Assembly: GCA_907165065.1 (NCBI GenBank)
Contig: OU015527.1
Span: 21,527,686-21,591,685, forward strand
DNA from: Caprimulgus europaeus
Lineage: Eukaryota > Chordata > Aves > Caprimulgiformes > Caprimulgidae
Length of the DNA stretch: 64,000 bases
Direction: 5' to 3'
Part shown: positions 1 to 15,245 of the stretch, piece by piece
Layout of the letters: each line of letters starts with the position of its first letter
How positions within the stretch are numbered: the stretch's first letter is position 1
Position numbers and translations under genes: made by a program
The notes under the pieces: model-generated
Told to the model about the DNA's origin: nothing
What the model saw: the letters and a program-made list of their open reading frames with translations, nothing else
The model's database searches: none

Positions 1-3000
1 TATGTATGGCCACACAACAACAACACAGAAGTTTTATTTTTCCAACCTTCTTACGGTAACTACAGGTTCCCTTGTAATGCCACTTGATTAATTGTTACAA
101 TGGCAACTTTTAAACCTTTACCTATGACACAGTGACAACACCACACACTGGTTGAACTCACAGATCTCTGTGTGCAATGCCTGACCAGTAATGCAGACTA
201 AACTTTTTTTAATCTAAAGGAAATCAGCTGGCACCAACTATTCTTCAGAGAGATTTTTCACCCGCTAAGCATTTCTCATGGAAATTTTGGAAAGTTCCTC
301 CATCTTCCATTCATGATGGAGAGCTCAATCAGAGCATTGCCAGCACTGACAAGGTACACATCTATTATGAGTAACTGTGGTCTTTAAAAGCATTAGTCTA
401 CAAGGTAAACTAGATTTTTTTTACACTAACATTCCTTGACCAATTTTGAGACACTTTCAAATAACCCATATGGTAAATAAAATTAGAGCCACTTTCATCA
501 TAATTTCAGTTGAGAGTCAAATGAATTGCATACTATAGCAAGCAGTGCTAGAACTTAGGTACTTCAGAAATTCAGATGTTGCAGACTTGTAGATCAAAAT
601 AACCAGAAGAGAAAACACAACAGTTGTTTTGGGGGACACACATATTCCCCCCTCATCAGTTCAAATTTACCTTGTGATGTTATTGGAAAAGAAAGACAAA
701 TAGTAAGAAAATAAGGATGCATGCACAATGAATTACAAGCTCCCCCTTGTGTTTCATATTTGAAATAATAATCTTCTCCAGTTCAAAGAAAAATCCATGC
801 ATATCTTCAAACAAATAGAAAAAAAAAAAGGGAAAAAAGGAAAAAATCCATACCTTTCTTTTGTAGTAAATATGCTTTAATAAAACCAGATATACACCTG
901 GAGAGTAAAGCCTGCACATCAAGCCAGGAGCTCCCTACACTCAACAACATGTAAAAGCATAACACCTTTATCATGAAGGGCTCTTTTTTCAGTTAGGTAA
1001 ATAAGATAATAAAGGAATAAAACATATATCTAGCAGAAAAATCAGAACACCTAATCAATTAAGCGCATCTGATGCTAGATAATGGCAAATACTAACAAAA
1101 GCAAGTACAAAAAAATGAAGTCAAAACAACAAACTCATATCAAGAATATCCCATTCTTCTTCCTAGACTAAACAGCAATGGTAAACCTTAAGACGGAATT
1201 ATTTCAATCTGCCATGCAGAGTCCTCTCCTTCACTGCTTTTGACTATCCAAATGCTACTGGAGGCTCCAACCAGTTTACAACATAACAGTCTGGTCATAT
1301 AGCCAGTTCTCCATACACAAGACTGGTTTCTTTTATGCTTTAAGAGTGATCTTTAATAAGCTATTGTTCAGACATCATTGCATATTAAATCAACTACAGT
1401 GTTTCCATAGCCTTTCTAATTGGGAAACCCTTGGAGCAGTCTCTGTGTTTTTGCTCACTTAAACCAACATCTCAGGTTTTTTTAAAACTATTCATATATT
1501 ATACAGAGAATGCCAAGATTATAGTGTAAGGGAAGTACTGCACGAGTCCTGTTGACAGTCAAAATGTAAGTGTGTTGAGTCCTTCAAGTAGACCTACCAA
1601 CAGACTTAATGCATTACCAATAAGGCTTTTTAGGTCAAAATGTTCTTTTTGTTCTTAATCCCTGCCCTTTACTTTCCACCCAACTCTAAAATAAAGTAAG
1701 AGCATTAAATGAGAAACAGTTAGGGATTTTTCTGACAAAATAGGTACCTCAGTCATATGCTTCTTCCCTTTTTATTTAATTAGCATAAAAGCACCTCTGG
1801 TCAGGATGATTTATCTTTAAGAACTGAGAAAAACATCTTTCATGAACTGTACTGCATTTCCTACATGCATCTTATGGAACAATGTTATTTTGCACGGCTA
1901 CATACCACTTTTCCTGGAAGACTGATGTTATAGATTTAGCTGCTTACTGAGTCAACGTGTCTTGGAATAGCAATGGGGTAAAACCCTCAAAAATGCTTAG
2001 AGCTGACATAGGCTTTTAAGTCCGTAAGAAAGTTAAGTACCATTGTAAATGTCACTCAATTTTTCCTCATGGCAGTCTACAGCTAGTTATATTTTCTTAT
2101 GTACTTTATTTCCACGTGCTATAACCTTACACTTTACAGGCTAACAAGAAGTGTCTGAAATAGCTACAACTCACAACACAATTTACACCGAATTCAAAAG
2201 ACCACAAAGCCTACCAAGCACAGCACAGATACTGACCTACCTCACATCCTACTGATCAAAAACAATAAACAGAATTTTGCAAGTGTTTATATTAAAAAAG
2301 AAAAGGAAATGGACAAAAATTAACAGTATTCATTTGCCTGAGGTGTTCCAACACATCCAGTTCGAACACAGTATAAAATCTGAGGTAAAGTCTATGATTT
2401 GTAGCATTCATTAAGCCTGAGCCAAGACCTACCTGTGAAACAGCTCTGACCTAATGGTGATAGATACTTCTGTGAAGGACACTTAAGTATTACAACTAAA
2501 CTTTACACTGAAAAGAACTGCAGACTGACACATGCAATCTAATCTACTATAGATTTATTCCGTTTACAAGACAGAAAACTCCTAAGTTGTAGGTTCATTT
2601 CACCAGTTTATTTTTAGGAGATCATAAACTGGTCCTCTACATAACTACTTATTTAAACAATTCAGTACATGTATGATTCATAACAAACTCCAGATGGCTT
2701 ACTCTTACATGTGTTGTCTCTGAACCATTGTAAAAAAGATGTATGAAAATGGTTGAACACGTCCAAACAAAAACCAGACAAAGCTTATTTGTTGAGTAGA
2801 TGTGTACAGGTACATACTCCCAGTCTGAGCTGCACACGGGGTTGAGATCTAATAATAAACTTCCTGAGGGTGCTTTTCCAGTGTAAGATATATTTAATTC
2901 TCATTGCTATTGCTAAGAGGATTAAAAGCTCCTTGTGAGCCAAACTGGAAATTAAAAATGTTTAATTAATCTCTGTATACTTTCTATTACAATCAAATTG

Positions 3001-4645
3001 AATTACAATGATCTAGAGAAATGGGAATACTGAACAGCTGCAGATGCTGTGGTGAGACTGTATTTATAAACAGAATTGTATGGATCAGAAAAAATGAAAG
3101 TATTTCTATAAATAGAAAAAGCATTTCTATTATTTATCCTTCCTTCAAGTGATTACACTGGCATGTAACTAAAAACCAAGGCATAATGGAAAAGATGTGA
3201 AATATAAAGACTGAGAGATCAAAACCCATCAAAATACTTCTGGCTCAAGAAGGAACATAATTTAGAGAAAAATGTAAGATTCAGAGAGCTTAAAGGCTAC
3301 ACAAATACAGGTAGTAGCAGTAAAATTTGAGTTACACTGTGCAATTGAAAATAAATGGAAGCTACCGATGTGACATTTTTAATATACTATAATGAATAAA
3401 ATCTTAATTGAACTTGCATAGCGGCCCTGCAAAATATAGTTTGTCCAACTGACTGACCTAGATCCTATCCTTACTAGCTGATTAAACATAAGTTATTTAA
3501 AATATCCACTTTACCAGAAAAAAGATCACTAAGTCACATGAAATATTAACATGCTGCTTTTCTCTGCCCGTAAATATTCTAGTACTTCCAAGCAGGAAGA
3601 CGCATTAAGCAACAGTCTACTAAGCAACTCTGTACAACAAACTGGTAAGAACAGGTGAGTCCATTGTACACCTCATTCAGTAACTTACATGGTTCAGATA
3701 TTGCAGAATGTTTCTATGACCAAAGATGATACAAGATTCTGATAAAAAGAATTTTTTTCCCTGTTATCCTTTAGGAATAGACCTGGCTTCTCGTAAGGAA
3801 ATTATATAATAGCTCAACAGTGCAAAAAAGGGAGAGCTTCTCTCCAGGGACAGGATCTGCTCTGCACAGCACACTGTGGGAAAATACACCTGAGCTCCAC
3901 TGAATGCTTCATGAATACAGGATGCCCAGCATCTGAAGGGGTATAAAATTTACTATCTACATTCCTCTTCTTATTCTGTTTTCTTAAAAAGTTATCTTAT
4001 GAAGCCATTTTGTTGTCGAGTCTTTCTTATTGAGATCCAGAAAGAACCTGTACCAGCTCTCTTCCTCCTCACCTCTCCCCACCCACCCTCCAGTGCAGAA
4101 CACATGCCTAAGGCAGCATATGCACTCATTTTCTAAGGTATATCTGATAAAAAGCTCATAAGGCACAAGTTTAATCCAAAGATGTTTTGGATGCGTTAAT
4201 CTATTATATATTTGTAGTGAAAATATATATGCATGTGTGTGTCCATCTGAGTGTGTACATACACACATATACAGAGCTTTATGTATCAAGGTTCTCACAA
4301 TCCAAACTTATCTAGCAAAAGTTTGAACAGCACCAATTTTAACTGCAGCCAAAACAAGGCCTTGAAAAACTGCAGCAAAAAAGAGCTGCTTATTGTTCAG
4401 CAGGTTCCAAAGAAACTGTTTCCTTACTTTCTCATCAGCTGGGGAAATATTTTTTCCAAAGACAGTGCAGAAAATGTCAAACAGCTTAAAAGTAACACTC
4501 ACCACTTTGGTTATGTTCACATTATGAAAGCTACCTTCACCTCCAAACGTTACAGAAAAAGATGCAGCTAAATATTGAAGTTCTAAGGTACTTCGAAGTA
4601 GAATTCCACTTATTAAAAAAAAGCAGGAAAAAAAACCCAACTTAC
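1..4645 (-). other. AP3S1: AP3S1 intron 3 (partial), no exon seen
   Basis: AT-rich sequence downstream of AP3S1 exon 3 on the minus strand. I looked on the minus strand for the next AP3S1 coding block, which should begin VFVETLDKCF and contain a DLIFHVDK stretch, and did not find it, so exon 4 onward must lie left of the window. The stretch holds short A-runs (about 820-845) and a TG/CA-rich patch (about 4230-4272). Overlapping 100-codon ORFs lie on both strands at 4251-4640. I see no transposon that I can name. Confidence 0.75.
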
Positions 4646-4757
4646 TTGTATGAGATCTAAAATGCCAAGCTCACTTTCTGAAGAATCCACACAGAAGACA
4701 AAATACAAGGTAGCATAGTGCCGGTAAATTAGTTTGTTATCAGATCCACCTATTAAT
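4646..4757 (-). CDS. AP3S1: AP3S1 coding exon 3
   Basis: 112 nt between a TTTTAG acceptor and a GTAAGT donor on the minus strand. It encodes (L)LIGGSDNKLIYRHYATLYF, VFCVDSSESELGILDLIQ, and ends in phase 0 at codon 91. Confidence 0.95.
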
Positions 4758-7700
4758 CTAAAACAGGAAAGAAAACAGAAAAGCTTAATTAGCCTCTCAG
4801 GATAAGTGAGGCAAATCCTCAGTTATTTCAGTTAATAGGAGGTCTATTGTTAATGGCTGGCTCGAGCTTTCCCAAGTCCAACTATATCACAACTTTTATT
4901 TTGTGATATAATTACAATGGAAGAATACTAAGCACCAAGACAGCCCAAGTTACATTTACCACACAAGCACGGTTATTGTTACCCATATGGGTAATAATTA
5001 CACCAACACAGGCACCTTTTAATTATAATCAATCCAAAGAGATCATGGAGGTCCATAAAAAGTTGGTATTAAATGTACTTCCATTACACACTAGTGTGGG
5101 CACTGTACAGGGATTAACCTGCTTTACAGATTAACAGAGTGTATGCTTAGGAATCCTTCCCTGCCCTTCTCAGAGCAGCATCAACAGAAAAAGAAAACTA
5201 ATGCAGACTGGCATCTGGATTACAGAAAAAGCCTTAAATTGGGTTTATGGTCCACTTAATAACCAAGAACATGTAACACTCTTGTGATACAAAGTGTTTT
5301 GATACCTTGATAAGTAGGACTGTACTACAACCAATAGGCTGTGATGCAATGTTAAAGTCACAGAAGCAATTAAATTTTTATGGACTCACTAATCATGAAG
5401 TTACTGAAGAAGAGATCTTCCACTCTTCTGCTATAGCCTTCCTGAAGAAGGTATATAAATGGTAAGAAGAGACATTCTTCAGATCATTAACATTTACTTT
5501 GAGCAGCAGGAGGCCTGCTCAAATAGAAATGAAAATATTTTGTAGCCTGGACCTACATGGCTATGAACACAGTAATTCTCCCTTAATTCTGTACCAGAAA
5601 TTAAATCACCTGTTCAGTGTATCATAACTCATCCATTTAGTTTCTGCCTTTATCACAGTGACAGAATATGTAAATAAATAATAATAACAATAAATCTTTT
5701 AGGTCTCTCTTGTTTAAGCACATTGCTTTACATTAATGTTTGGTAGCGGGGAGGAGGAATCCTTTGTTCCTGAAGGGCAGGAACTATGTTTTAAAAGTAT
5801 CAGACAAAAACATTACAAACAAATGTGAAAGTAAAAAGAAAGGACAATTAAAGTTTCCTCTTTTGTGCTTTATTTACCCAACTCTTCCAAATACTTGAAC
5901 ACTCAGAGTCAACACATACAAACTGTTCAGGCCTTTGCATAAACTGCAAACTATAAAGTGATACCTGTTCTGGAAAAAAAAAATATATATCTGAAAAAGA
6001 TACTGAAATAATAACTCTGCAATTGGCAGTAGGAAGAAAGCTAGAATTGTGTCCTCTGTCTGTCTCTTTTTGTTGCACAGCTGTCATTTTTTTAGAAGAC
6101 CCCAAATGGCTTCCGTCTTTCACTTACAGAATTCAAGCCAGTACACTTCCAGCTTGAAATCATCTCCAAGAATCTAACAACAGAATCATCAGCTGAGTAG
6201 TTGGAAGAGAACTATTTGAGTTTAAAAAAATAATAAAATTTAAAAATCAGGAACCATCTTGATCAGGAAAAAGACATCACAGCTGACACAGTACAGGTAA
6301 GCATTTAATTGACTCTGCACACATAAAATTTAGGCATTAACATATTAACTTTCAGTAAAAAAAAAAAATTCCATGATTAAAATATTTAACAGGCTATGAC
6401 AATCTCTATGTTTAGACTGGAGATCGTGAGCTTACTCCAACAATTATGACCCCTTTTCCTGGAAGCCAGCTGTTACAGTAACTGTTAACTCTTTATGACT
6501 AATATCTCAAAAAAACCCACTCTTCCATTTCAGCATTTCTTCTCTTCAACTAATGCAAGACCTCATTTAAAAAAACAACCAACATGATTAAAGAAAGAAT
6601 ATTTTGTGCATGTCTTCTACAGACAGAAGACCTAAGTCTGGCTTTCCTCCCACCTTGCTCTACCTATATTAATAAAAAATCTTGGTTGAAACTGCATTAG
6701 TCAGCACATGTAAAACCTATTTTTTTCTTCCTAATTTATACAGCAAGCCTGAAGCCTGATCAAAAGGCTGAAGAATTCTACTATCAGAGGCTGTCCACTC
6801 AAATTTTAGGAACTCAAGCCAAACCACCAGCTAGAAAATAGTTTGATTTTCTCAATGAGTATGGCAAATGCCAATGCCTCTTCAAATGAGACCAGAAATC
6901 TTTAGCTTGATTACAGGGAGACTGGTTAGATATCATCTGCCTGTTTCTTCCCCATCTTGTGTCTGAGCCAATTATAGCACTAGATATGGCACTGTGTCAG
7001 TTACAGTACTAGAAAAAAATAGTTTTCTTTCCTAAATCATGTTGATATATTCATGTATGTATGCTTCAGTCAGTAAAGCGTATGTATATCTGGTGCAACA
7101 TGATATTATTCTTTGTGTATTAAAATGTCTCAAGCGACATGGCATTTACATTACAAGTGTAAAAACAGGTACATTACAATCTGCAGTACTAATAGTCACC
7201 AGACAATAAGTATTGGGCATTTATTTCATTGATACTTACAATCCTCCTTCTAGGAAATTACAGACATTTTCATCACGTTTTGATACTAAATGGAAAGTTT
7301 CTCTGATAATTTGCTGCTGCGTATCTTCACTCTATGAAAGAAAACACAATTTGGTAAATATATAAATAGAACACAAAGTAAATCAGACCCCTCAAACTAC
7401 CTACTTCTGAAGACTTAAAACTGCCAATTAACAAGCTGCACATTGTTTTTGTCATTTCCACACAAAGACATTTTTACGAGATAAGTTGCAGAAGAATATA
7501 TTACTGAGAAACAACTGTGAAAAAAGTGATTGTTTTGAAGAAACTTCTAACGAAAATACATCTAAAAGTAGTTTCTTCAAGTTAACAGAAAGTCTTCTGA
7601 AGTATTCTGAATTTTTCATAGTGCCATTGCAACCTGAACAGCTACAGACAAGCTTTGAAACTACTTTCACCCATGAACAGTGGGGGAAACTGTGTCTCAA

Positions 7701-9523
7701 AAGCTTGAAAGGGCTGCAGAAGCTAAAAAACCCACAATACATAACTTTTTCAGAATTAGGATAAGATACAACAGTACCATGAGCAACACCTTCTCCTAAG
7801 CCATTAGCTTTCTGTCTAGCAGATCAGAAACATCACTTCCAAGTTTCCACTCACTTGACTCTTCTGAGTCCCCACTGCGGCTCCATCATTCCCACCCACT
7901 TGCTTTTGATACCCTTCTGTAAGACTGTGCTCATTTTTAGCAAGTCTCTACTACCATAGTAAAAAAAATTAGATACAATTCTTAAAATCCTACATTTGTT
8001 TTACAGCACAAAACCTTAAAGTTATCAAACATAGATAGCCCTCATCTGCACCCAGGCATGCAAGTCAGCATTTTAAACTGCTACATGAACAAACACTCTA
8101 AGCAAAACTGGTGCATGTATCTTAAAAGTGATTTCAGATAGAACAGTGCAGTACCCTGCAGGACTGCTAAGCAAACAAAGCCTGGCATAGGTGTGGTTTG
8201 CATTCACCACCTTAAATTAATGTGTTTTTTTTATAGACAACCTTTAGAATCCACAAAGACATCAGCAAAAATCCCTAGCAGAAGCAAATTGCTCCATAAA
8301 ACTCAGAACAAGAAAGTGTAGGTTCCTCTGCTTCCATAGCTTGTGTTCCTTAAATCGAGTCAGCCTTGCTCCACTGCAGTTATCTCAGTTACTTCCCCTG
8401 TATTTGATATGGTAGCAGTAGAGAGACAATGTGTCTTTTTTCCTTAAGAAACTGACATACTGAGTATTTCAAATAACTTCTGTTTTCATAATCTGCCCTT
8501 ATTCACAAAGTTGTCCATAAACTTATATTAAACTTTGAAATTACAGCCACGGGTCTATATTTTGGAAAGTAAAACCACAGCACTTGTATCTTCCTATTTA
8601 ATTGCCACGAATTATTCTTTTGCTACCTAATAGCAAAAGATTAACTTTATTTTATGCAACTGAAAATCTTTCAGTATAATTCTGATGTATATTAACAAAA
8701 AAAGTTACACACACTTTGTAAGTTTTGGTATCATGAAGCAAACAAATACCTCTTTCATACATATGATCAAAGTAATCTCTCTAGAGAGCAGGAAGTTCTT
8801 CAACTTGTAGAAAAAACCCTGAGATTTGCCTCCAGCACCAAGCCAAACAATAGTAACATATGTGTAAGCTTCAAAAACTCCATTAATAAACCTGTCTTAC
8901 TGAAGTCACACACAAGAAGATAACCAAGCCAAATGCACCAGTTTCTGTGTACCACAAAGCTTTAGGAAAACTGCCTCTTCACATAATTTCTTAGCTTCAT
9001 TTGCTATTCACAATTTCAAAGTATTCTGTTAACACAGACATATCACCCTACTTTAACCACTGAGGATTTGTTATCATTTCAGTTATGAAAGTAGCAAGGC
9101 AGAGTGGAGCTGACAAGAAAAAGCCGGTATACTCCTGACATCCACTCCTTTCCTTCCCGTGACTCCTCTCCCTCCCAGGACTTTGACTGCACAAGAGCAG
9201 GCGCAGGGCAGCGGGTGGCGAGGCACGGCACGGCCCGCCGAGGGCGCCGAGGCAGGACTGGGCCGACGGATCCCCGCGTACAAGCCCCGACCGCCGCGCC
9301 CCGCAACCGCCGGTCCGGAAGAAACCCGGAGGCCGCGGGGCAGAAACACCCGCCCTCTCAGGGGGACAGATGGCTGCACCGCCCCGCCCCGCCCCTCCCC
9401 GCCCGCCGGCCCTCACTCGGCCCCGGGCCCCGCGCAGCCCCGGCCCGCCCGTACATAGCGCTGGTAGAACTTAGAGAGCCGTGGTTTGCCGTGGTTGTTG
9501 AAGATGAGGATGGCTTTGATCAT
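4646..9523 (-). CDS. AP3S1: AP-3 complex subunit sigma-1, 5' part (coding exons 1-3)
   Basis: Small (sigma) subunit of the heterotetrameric AP-3 adaptor, which sorts cargo from endosomes to lysosomes and lysosome-related organelles. Three coding exons (9523-9455, 7331-7240, 4757-4646) join in phase to give residues 1-91. Exon 1 starts MIKAILIFNNHGKPRL, the clathrin-adaptor small-chain beta strand. Exon 2 contains ETFHLVSKRDENVCNFLEGG and exon 3 contains GGSDNKLIYRHYATLYF followed by VDSSESELGILDLIQ. The sequence MIKAILIF with RLSKFYQ and SEDTQQQ distinguishes it from the paralogue AP3S2, which I recall as MIQAILVF with RLVRFYQ. Residue 22 is Arg where I recall Pro in human AP3S1. The full protein is about 193 residues, so roughly the C-terminal half is off the left edge. 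The start ATG has A at -3. The gene is head-to-head with ATG12, with 304 bp between start codons. Confidence 0.95.
4758..7239 (-). other. AP3S1: AP3S1 intron 2
   Basis: About 2.5 kb of AT-rich intron with A-runs and short AT microsatellite patches (for example 5670-5695). I see no further exon, RNA gene or recognisable transposon in it on either strand. Confidence 0.8.
7240..7331 (-). CDS. AP3S1: AP3S1 coding exon 2
   Basis: 92 nt between a CATAG acceptor and a GTAAGT donor on the minus strand. It encodes SEDTQQQIIRETFHLVSKRD then ENVCNFLEGG plus two bases (TT) that complete a Leu codon with exon 3. Confidence 0.95.
7332..9454 (-). other. AP3S1: AP3S1 intron 1
   Basis: About 2.1 kb. The right end (from about 9180) is CpG island. 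The left part is AT-rich and holds a pair of overlapping ORFs, one on each strand, near 7430-7764. The plus-strand one is open for 110 codons after a TAA at 7429, but it lacks an upstream ATG and resembles nothing I recognise. Confidence 0.75.
9379..9408. promoter_or_regulatory. Cluster of GC boxes
   Basis: Successive CCGCCCC / CCCCGCCC units inside AP3S1 intron 1, just downstream of AP3S1 exon 1. These match the Sp/KLF GC-box consensus. The minus strand is correspondingly G-rich and could fold as a G-quadruplex. Function is inferred from the motif only. Confidence 0.5.
9455..9523 (-). CDS. AP3S1: AP3S1 coding exon 1
   Basis: 23 complete codons from ATG (complement of 9521-9523) to TAT, followed by a GTACGG donor on the minus strand. 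The exon ends in phase 0 after FYQRY. It lies in the CpG island. Confidence 0.95.
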
Positions 9524-9686
9524 GGTGGGGCAAGGGGCGGCGGCGACGGCCGCCGGGCTCGCTGCACTGCACCCTTCGCGCTGCCCCCTTCTTCTTCCTC
9601 CTCCTCCCCGCCCGTCCCTCCCGCTCCCGGGGCGGCGGCAGCAGCCGATCGCGCGCACCACGCCGCTGGCGGAACAGCTCCAGCCG

Positions 9687-12245
<2,559 letters not shown>

Positions 12246-13390
12246 ATGACAAGCAATACTGTTGCTTAGGTGTTCTCTTCAGAAGTGGAAAAGGGACTGA
12301 CTTTCTTAAACTCAACCTGTAAACACACAGAAAGAAGGATTTTTGCATTTCTGCTTATGACTGTACGTTTATAAAAACAATGCAGATCACCATTATCTGA
12401 TTCTGTGAGTAGCATAAAAGAAGGCCACCTAGCCTAGATACCTAGGCTATCTGATCATGTAGCTTTTTCTGATGTACATCTAAGGTACAGAAAAAAATCT
12501 GCATGTACCATCCATCTCTAGAGTAGAGCCAGCTCTCTTCCTGCTGAGTTCTGAGTTGCTGTATCTGAAGGGAAACTATTTCATAGTTGTCTGGAGGACT
12601 GGACAGCTCTGTCACTCTGTATGCTGTACTGAAGAGAAAAGTTCCTTTTTATTAAAAGGAATGTTTGTTGAACTTGTAGCCTGGGATTTACTTCTGACAT
12701 GTGGTACATGTGTTATGTGCATTCTGTTCTTTGTGAAGTCTTCGTCTTGAACATATATTATCTCCTGCCATTTCAAAGACAGTGTGTTGATATATTTTTT
12801 CTCATAATTAATATGTAGGTACTGGTATATAATCTAATTACTTTACCCTGCACCTTCATTGTGTTGGTCATTTAAGTACCTCTTTTGTAGGGCACAGCAT
12901 AACGATAGGCCTCAGAAATACTTTTCTCCCACTCAAATTGTGCAGTGATTTGGTGAAAGCTGAACACTTGGGCAATTGCAAAAATGTTTTTTTCTGGTAA
13001 TGTTTAATGAGTAGCATTATTAGTTGAATGATGCAACTGGCTGTGACATCTTCCAGTTAATGAAGAAATTGACATGGGGTGCTAAAAACTTATTCTAGAT
13101 ATTTTCCATTTGGCTGCTGTTATTTTCCTGTTTCACCAGCTGCATGGTCCCTCAACAAAATAGCATGCACTTTAAATGCTTTTGCTAAGATGTAACAGAA
13201 CAAGGATTTTTTTTGTCATCCTGGAGAGGACTTGGTACCTTGATTAGGGTACTGACCTTTGCTTTTGTTTATTGGATAGTTTGGGTGTGGGGGTGTTTTT
13301 TGTGGGTTTATTTTAAATGTCTATTGTATAATCTTCTATGTTTGTTTAAGCTGAACTAAATTAAATGTTAACTGTTTGCTTGTAGTGTGT
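12246..13390 (+). other. ATG12: ATG12 3' UTR (probable minimum extent)
   Basis: Sequence after the ATG12 stop, drawn to the first plausible cleavage region after the ATTAAA at 13360. The true 3' end is not certain. AATAAA also occurs at 14273-14278 and 15240-15245, so longer forms are possible; human ATG12 is known for a long 3' UTR. Confidence 0.4.
13360..13365 (+). terminator. ATG12: Candidate ATG12 polyadenylation signal ATTAAA
   Basis: ATTAAA followed about 15-30 nt later by a GT-rich stretch (TGTAGTGTGTTTTT, 13381-13394), the arrangement of a signal plus downstream element. Confidence 0.35.
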
Positions 13391-14272
13391 TTTTATGCTG
13401 GATGACAGTTTTGGTTCCTGACATCCACTTTTTCAGTACATACAGGCAAAACAACTTTTTCTAATTTAAAGTGTGCTTGTATGATAGTCTCGAGCCTTTC
13501 ATTGCTGTTTCAGATGTAATTGGCTCTTATGTAGTCTCTGTGAGCTGTGTATTAGATTGTTTCCACCCTTGGAGAACTTCTGGAGAACTAGTACCTCGCT
13601 TAACTTACTGATGTTGCTGCAGTTTACATGCAGCCTGCACAAGTAACATAGGCATATGCCCTGAATGGTTGCTGAGTGAATAGCTTGGTATATTTTACCA
13701 TTTTTTAAGTGGAAAACCTGGATTCACTGACAAAATTGGTTATAAAGCTAAACATTTGAAATAATCTGTATTTTTGCATGCTCAGAACCCTGATCTCCTG
13801 AATCTTTATCTATTTAAGAGGACTATTGCAGAGGTAAGCACTCGTTCTGTCTTGTTGAGGAAATGCCTCTTCAGTTACAGTGAAGCCAGCGTTAACCTTT
13901 GCACAGCCACTAGAGGGTACACAAGGACAAAGATATTTGCGTAGTTTTTCCTGGATTTATTTCTTCAGTCTTTTTCATAGTATGTCCGTTTGCCGGCCTC
14001 ACAAATGTAAGTAGTTTGTTCTCCTGTATGGCAGTGTGTTTGCGTAAGATAAGCTGCTAGTCTGGCTCTCTTTAAAAAATGTTCTGATGGTGCCTTTCAC
14101 CTCATTTGATCTTAACAAATGAAACTACTGATATCCTGCAAATGTGCTCTTCAGAAGTGATACAAGAAGGCTGTGGGGTGTGGGTGTTTTTGGGGAGTTT
14201 TTTTGTTTTGTTTTGGCTTTGTGTTTCTTGGTTGTTTTTTTGTTTGGCTGTGGTTTTTTTACAACAAGAACA

Positions 14273-14278
14273 AATAAA
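14273..14278 (+). terminator. ATG12: Alternative ATG12 polyadenylation signal AATAAA
   Basis: Canonical AATAAA about 2.0 kb after the ATG12 stop, just after a long T-rich tract (14190-14265). Use is not demonstrated by the sequence. Confidence 0.25.
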
Positions 14279-15239
14279 AACACACTAGAGTCTTGAGGTG
14301 AAGGAGGACTGTAGGTCATTGTATCTTGCCAGCTAATGGTAGAAGGTTGTCCTTCATGTTGAATCTGTAGATAATTTTTATCCTCTGGAGTTGGAAAAAA
14401 AAAAAAAAAGCTTGCCTGATCCCGTCAAAGGTAATAGTCCAGTAACATAAAAACCACAGTAATGGTTTGGATTTCTTTTATCCACCACATGCATTTTTTA
14501 ACTTGGATAACATATTTATGCAGATATGAATTATTCGTTTGTTTAAGATTCAGTTTGTTCCTTTGCTCCAGCACTTTTCTGCTCTTAATTTTTCTCTAAC
14601 CCCAACTAATTATTTCTTGGCCCCTAGTTTACCTGTATACAGTGACTCCTCACCTGATCCTGCTCTTGCTGTTTTCTAAATGTTCTAATACATAGCTTGA
14701 ACTCGTCTTAAAAGCACATGGGTAACATGAGGGAGCTAAGTGAAGCTAAAATTATCTCAAGAGTGAAATGATGAAATACATAGTCATGTTGCCTGTGTGC
14801 TTATTGCCACTGAGCAAATGTCATCTTTACTTTTAAGTCTTGAAGAATTACTGCTAAGGTGTTAACAGAAGATGTGTCTGTTAATTATCCCCACAACATA
14901 ATCTTGAATATGCTGATCTACAGTAAAATCAAGGTGAGAGGGTGCGGAAATTCACACATCCATTCTGCAAGTTCCTTCTCAACCATAAAGCAGTTTCTGT
15001 TTTGTCTGTTGCTGCTCTTCATGCTCATTTGGGAGATCAAATTCTACTTTTAGTTGCACAAGCTGTTGGCTTTCGCTGTTCTTGACTATCCTGAAGTCCT
15101 AATTACTCTTCAGGGATGTTTTAAAAAGGTTACTCCAGGCATTACCGTACTAAAACATTTTCATGCTTGCAGAGGAGACAAAAAAGGGGGGAAAGTGCCT
15201 TAGGTTTTTCAGGATTATTATGACTCTATTACAAGCTTG

Positions 15240-15245
15240 AATAAA
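15240..15245 (+). terminator. ATG12: Distal alternative ATG12 polyadenylation signal AATAAA
   Basis: Canonical AATAAA about 3.0 kb after the ATG12 stop, compatible with a long 3' UTR isoform. Inference only. Confidence 0.25.

Noticed and set aside
4251-4640. Opposed 106- and 110-codon ORFs next to AP3S1 exon 3
   Set aside because: The minus-strand one is out of frame with AP3S1, so intron retention would not extend the protein into it. Composition is AT-rich and unremarkable.
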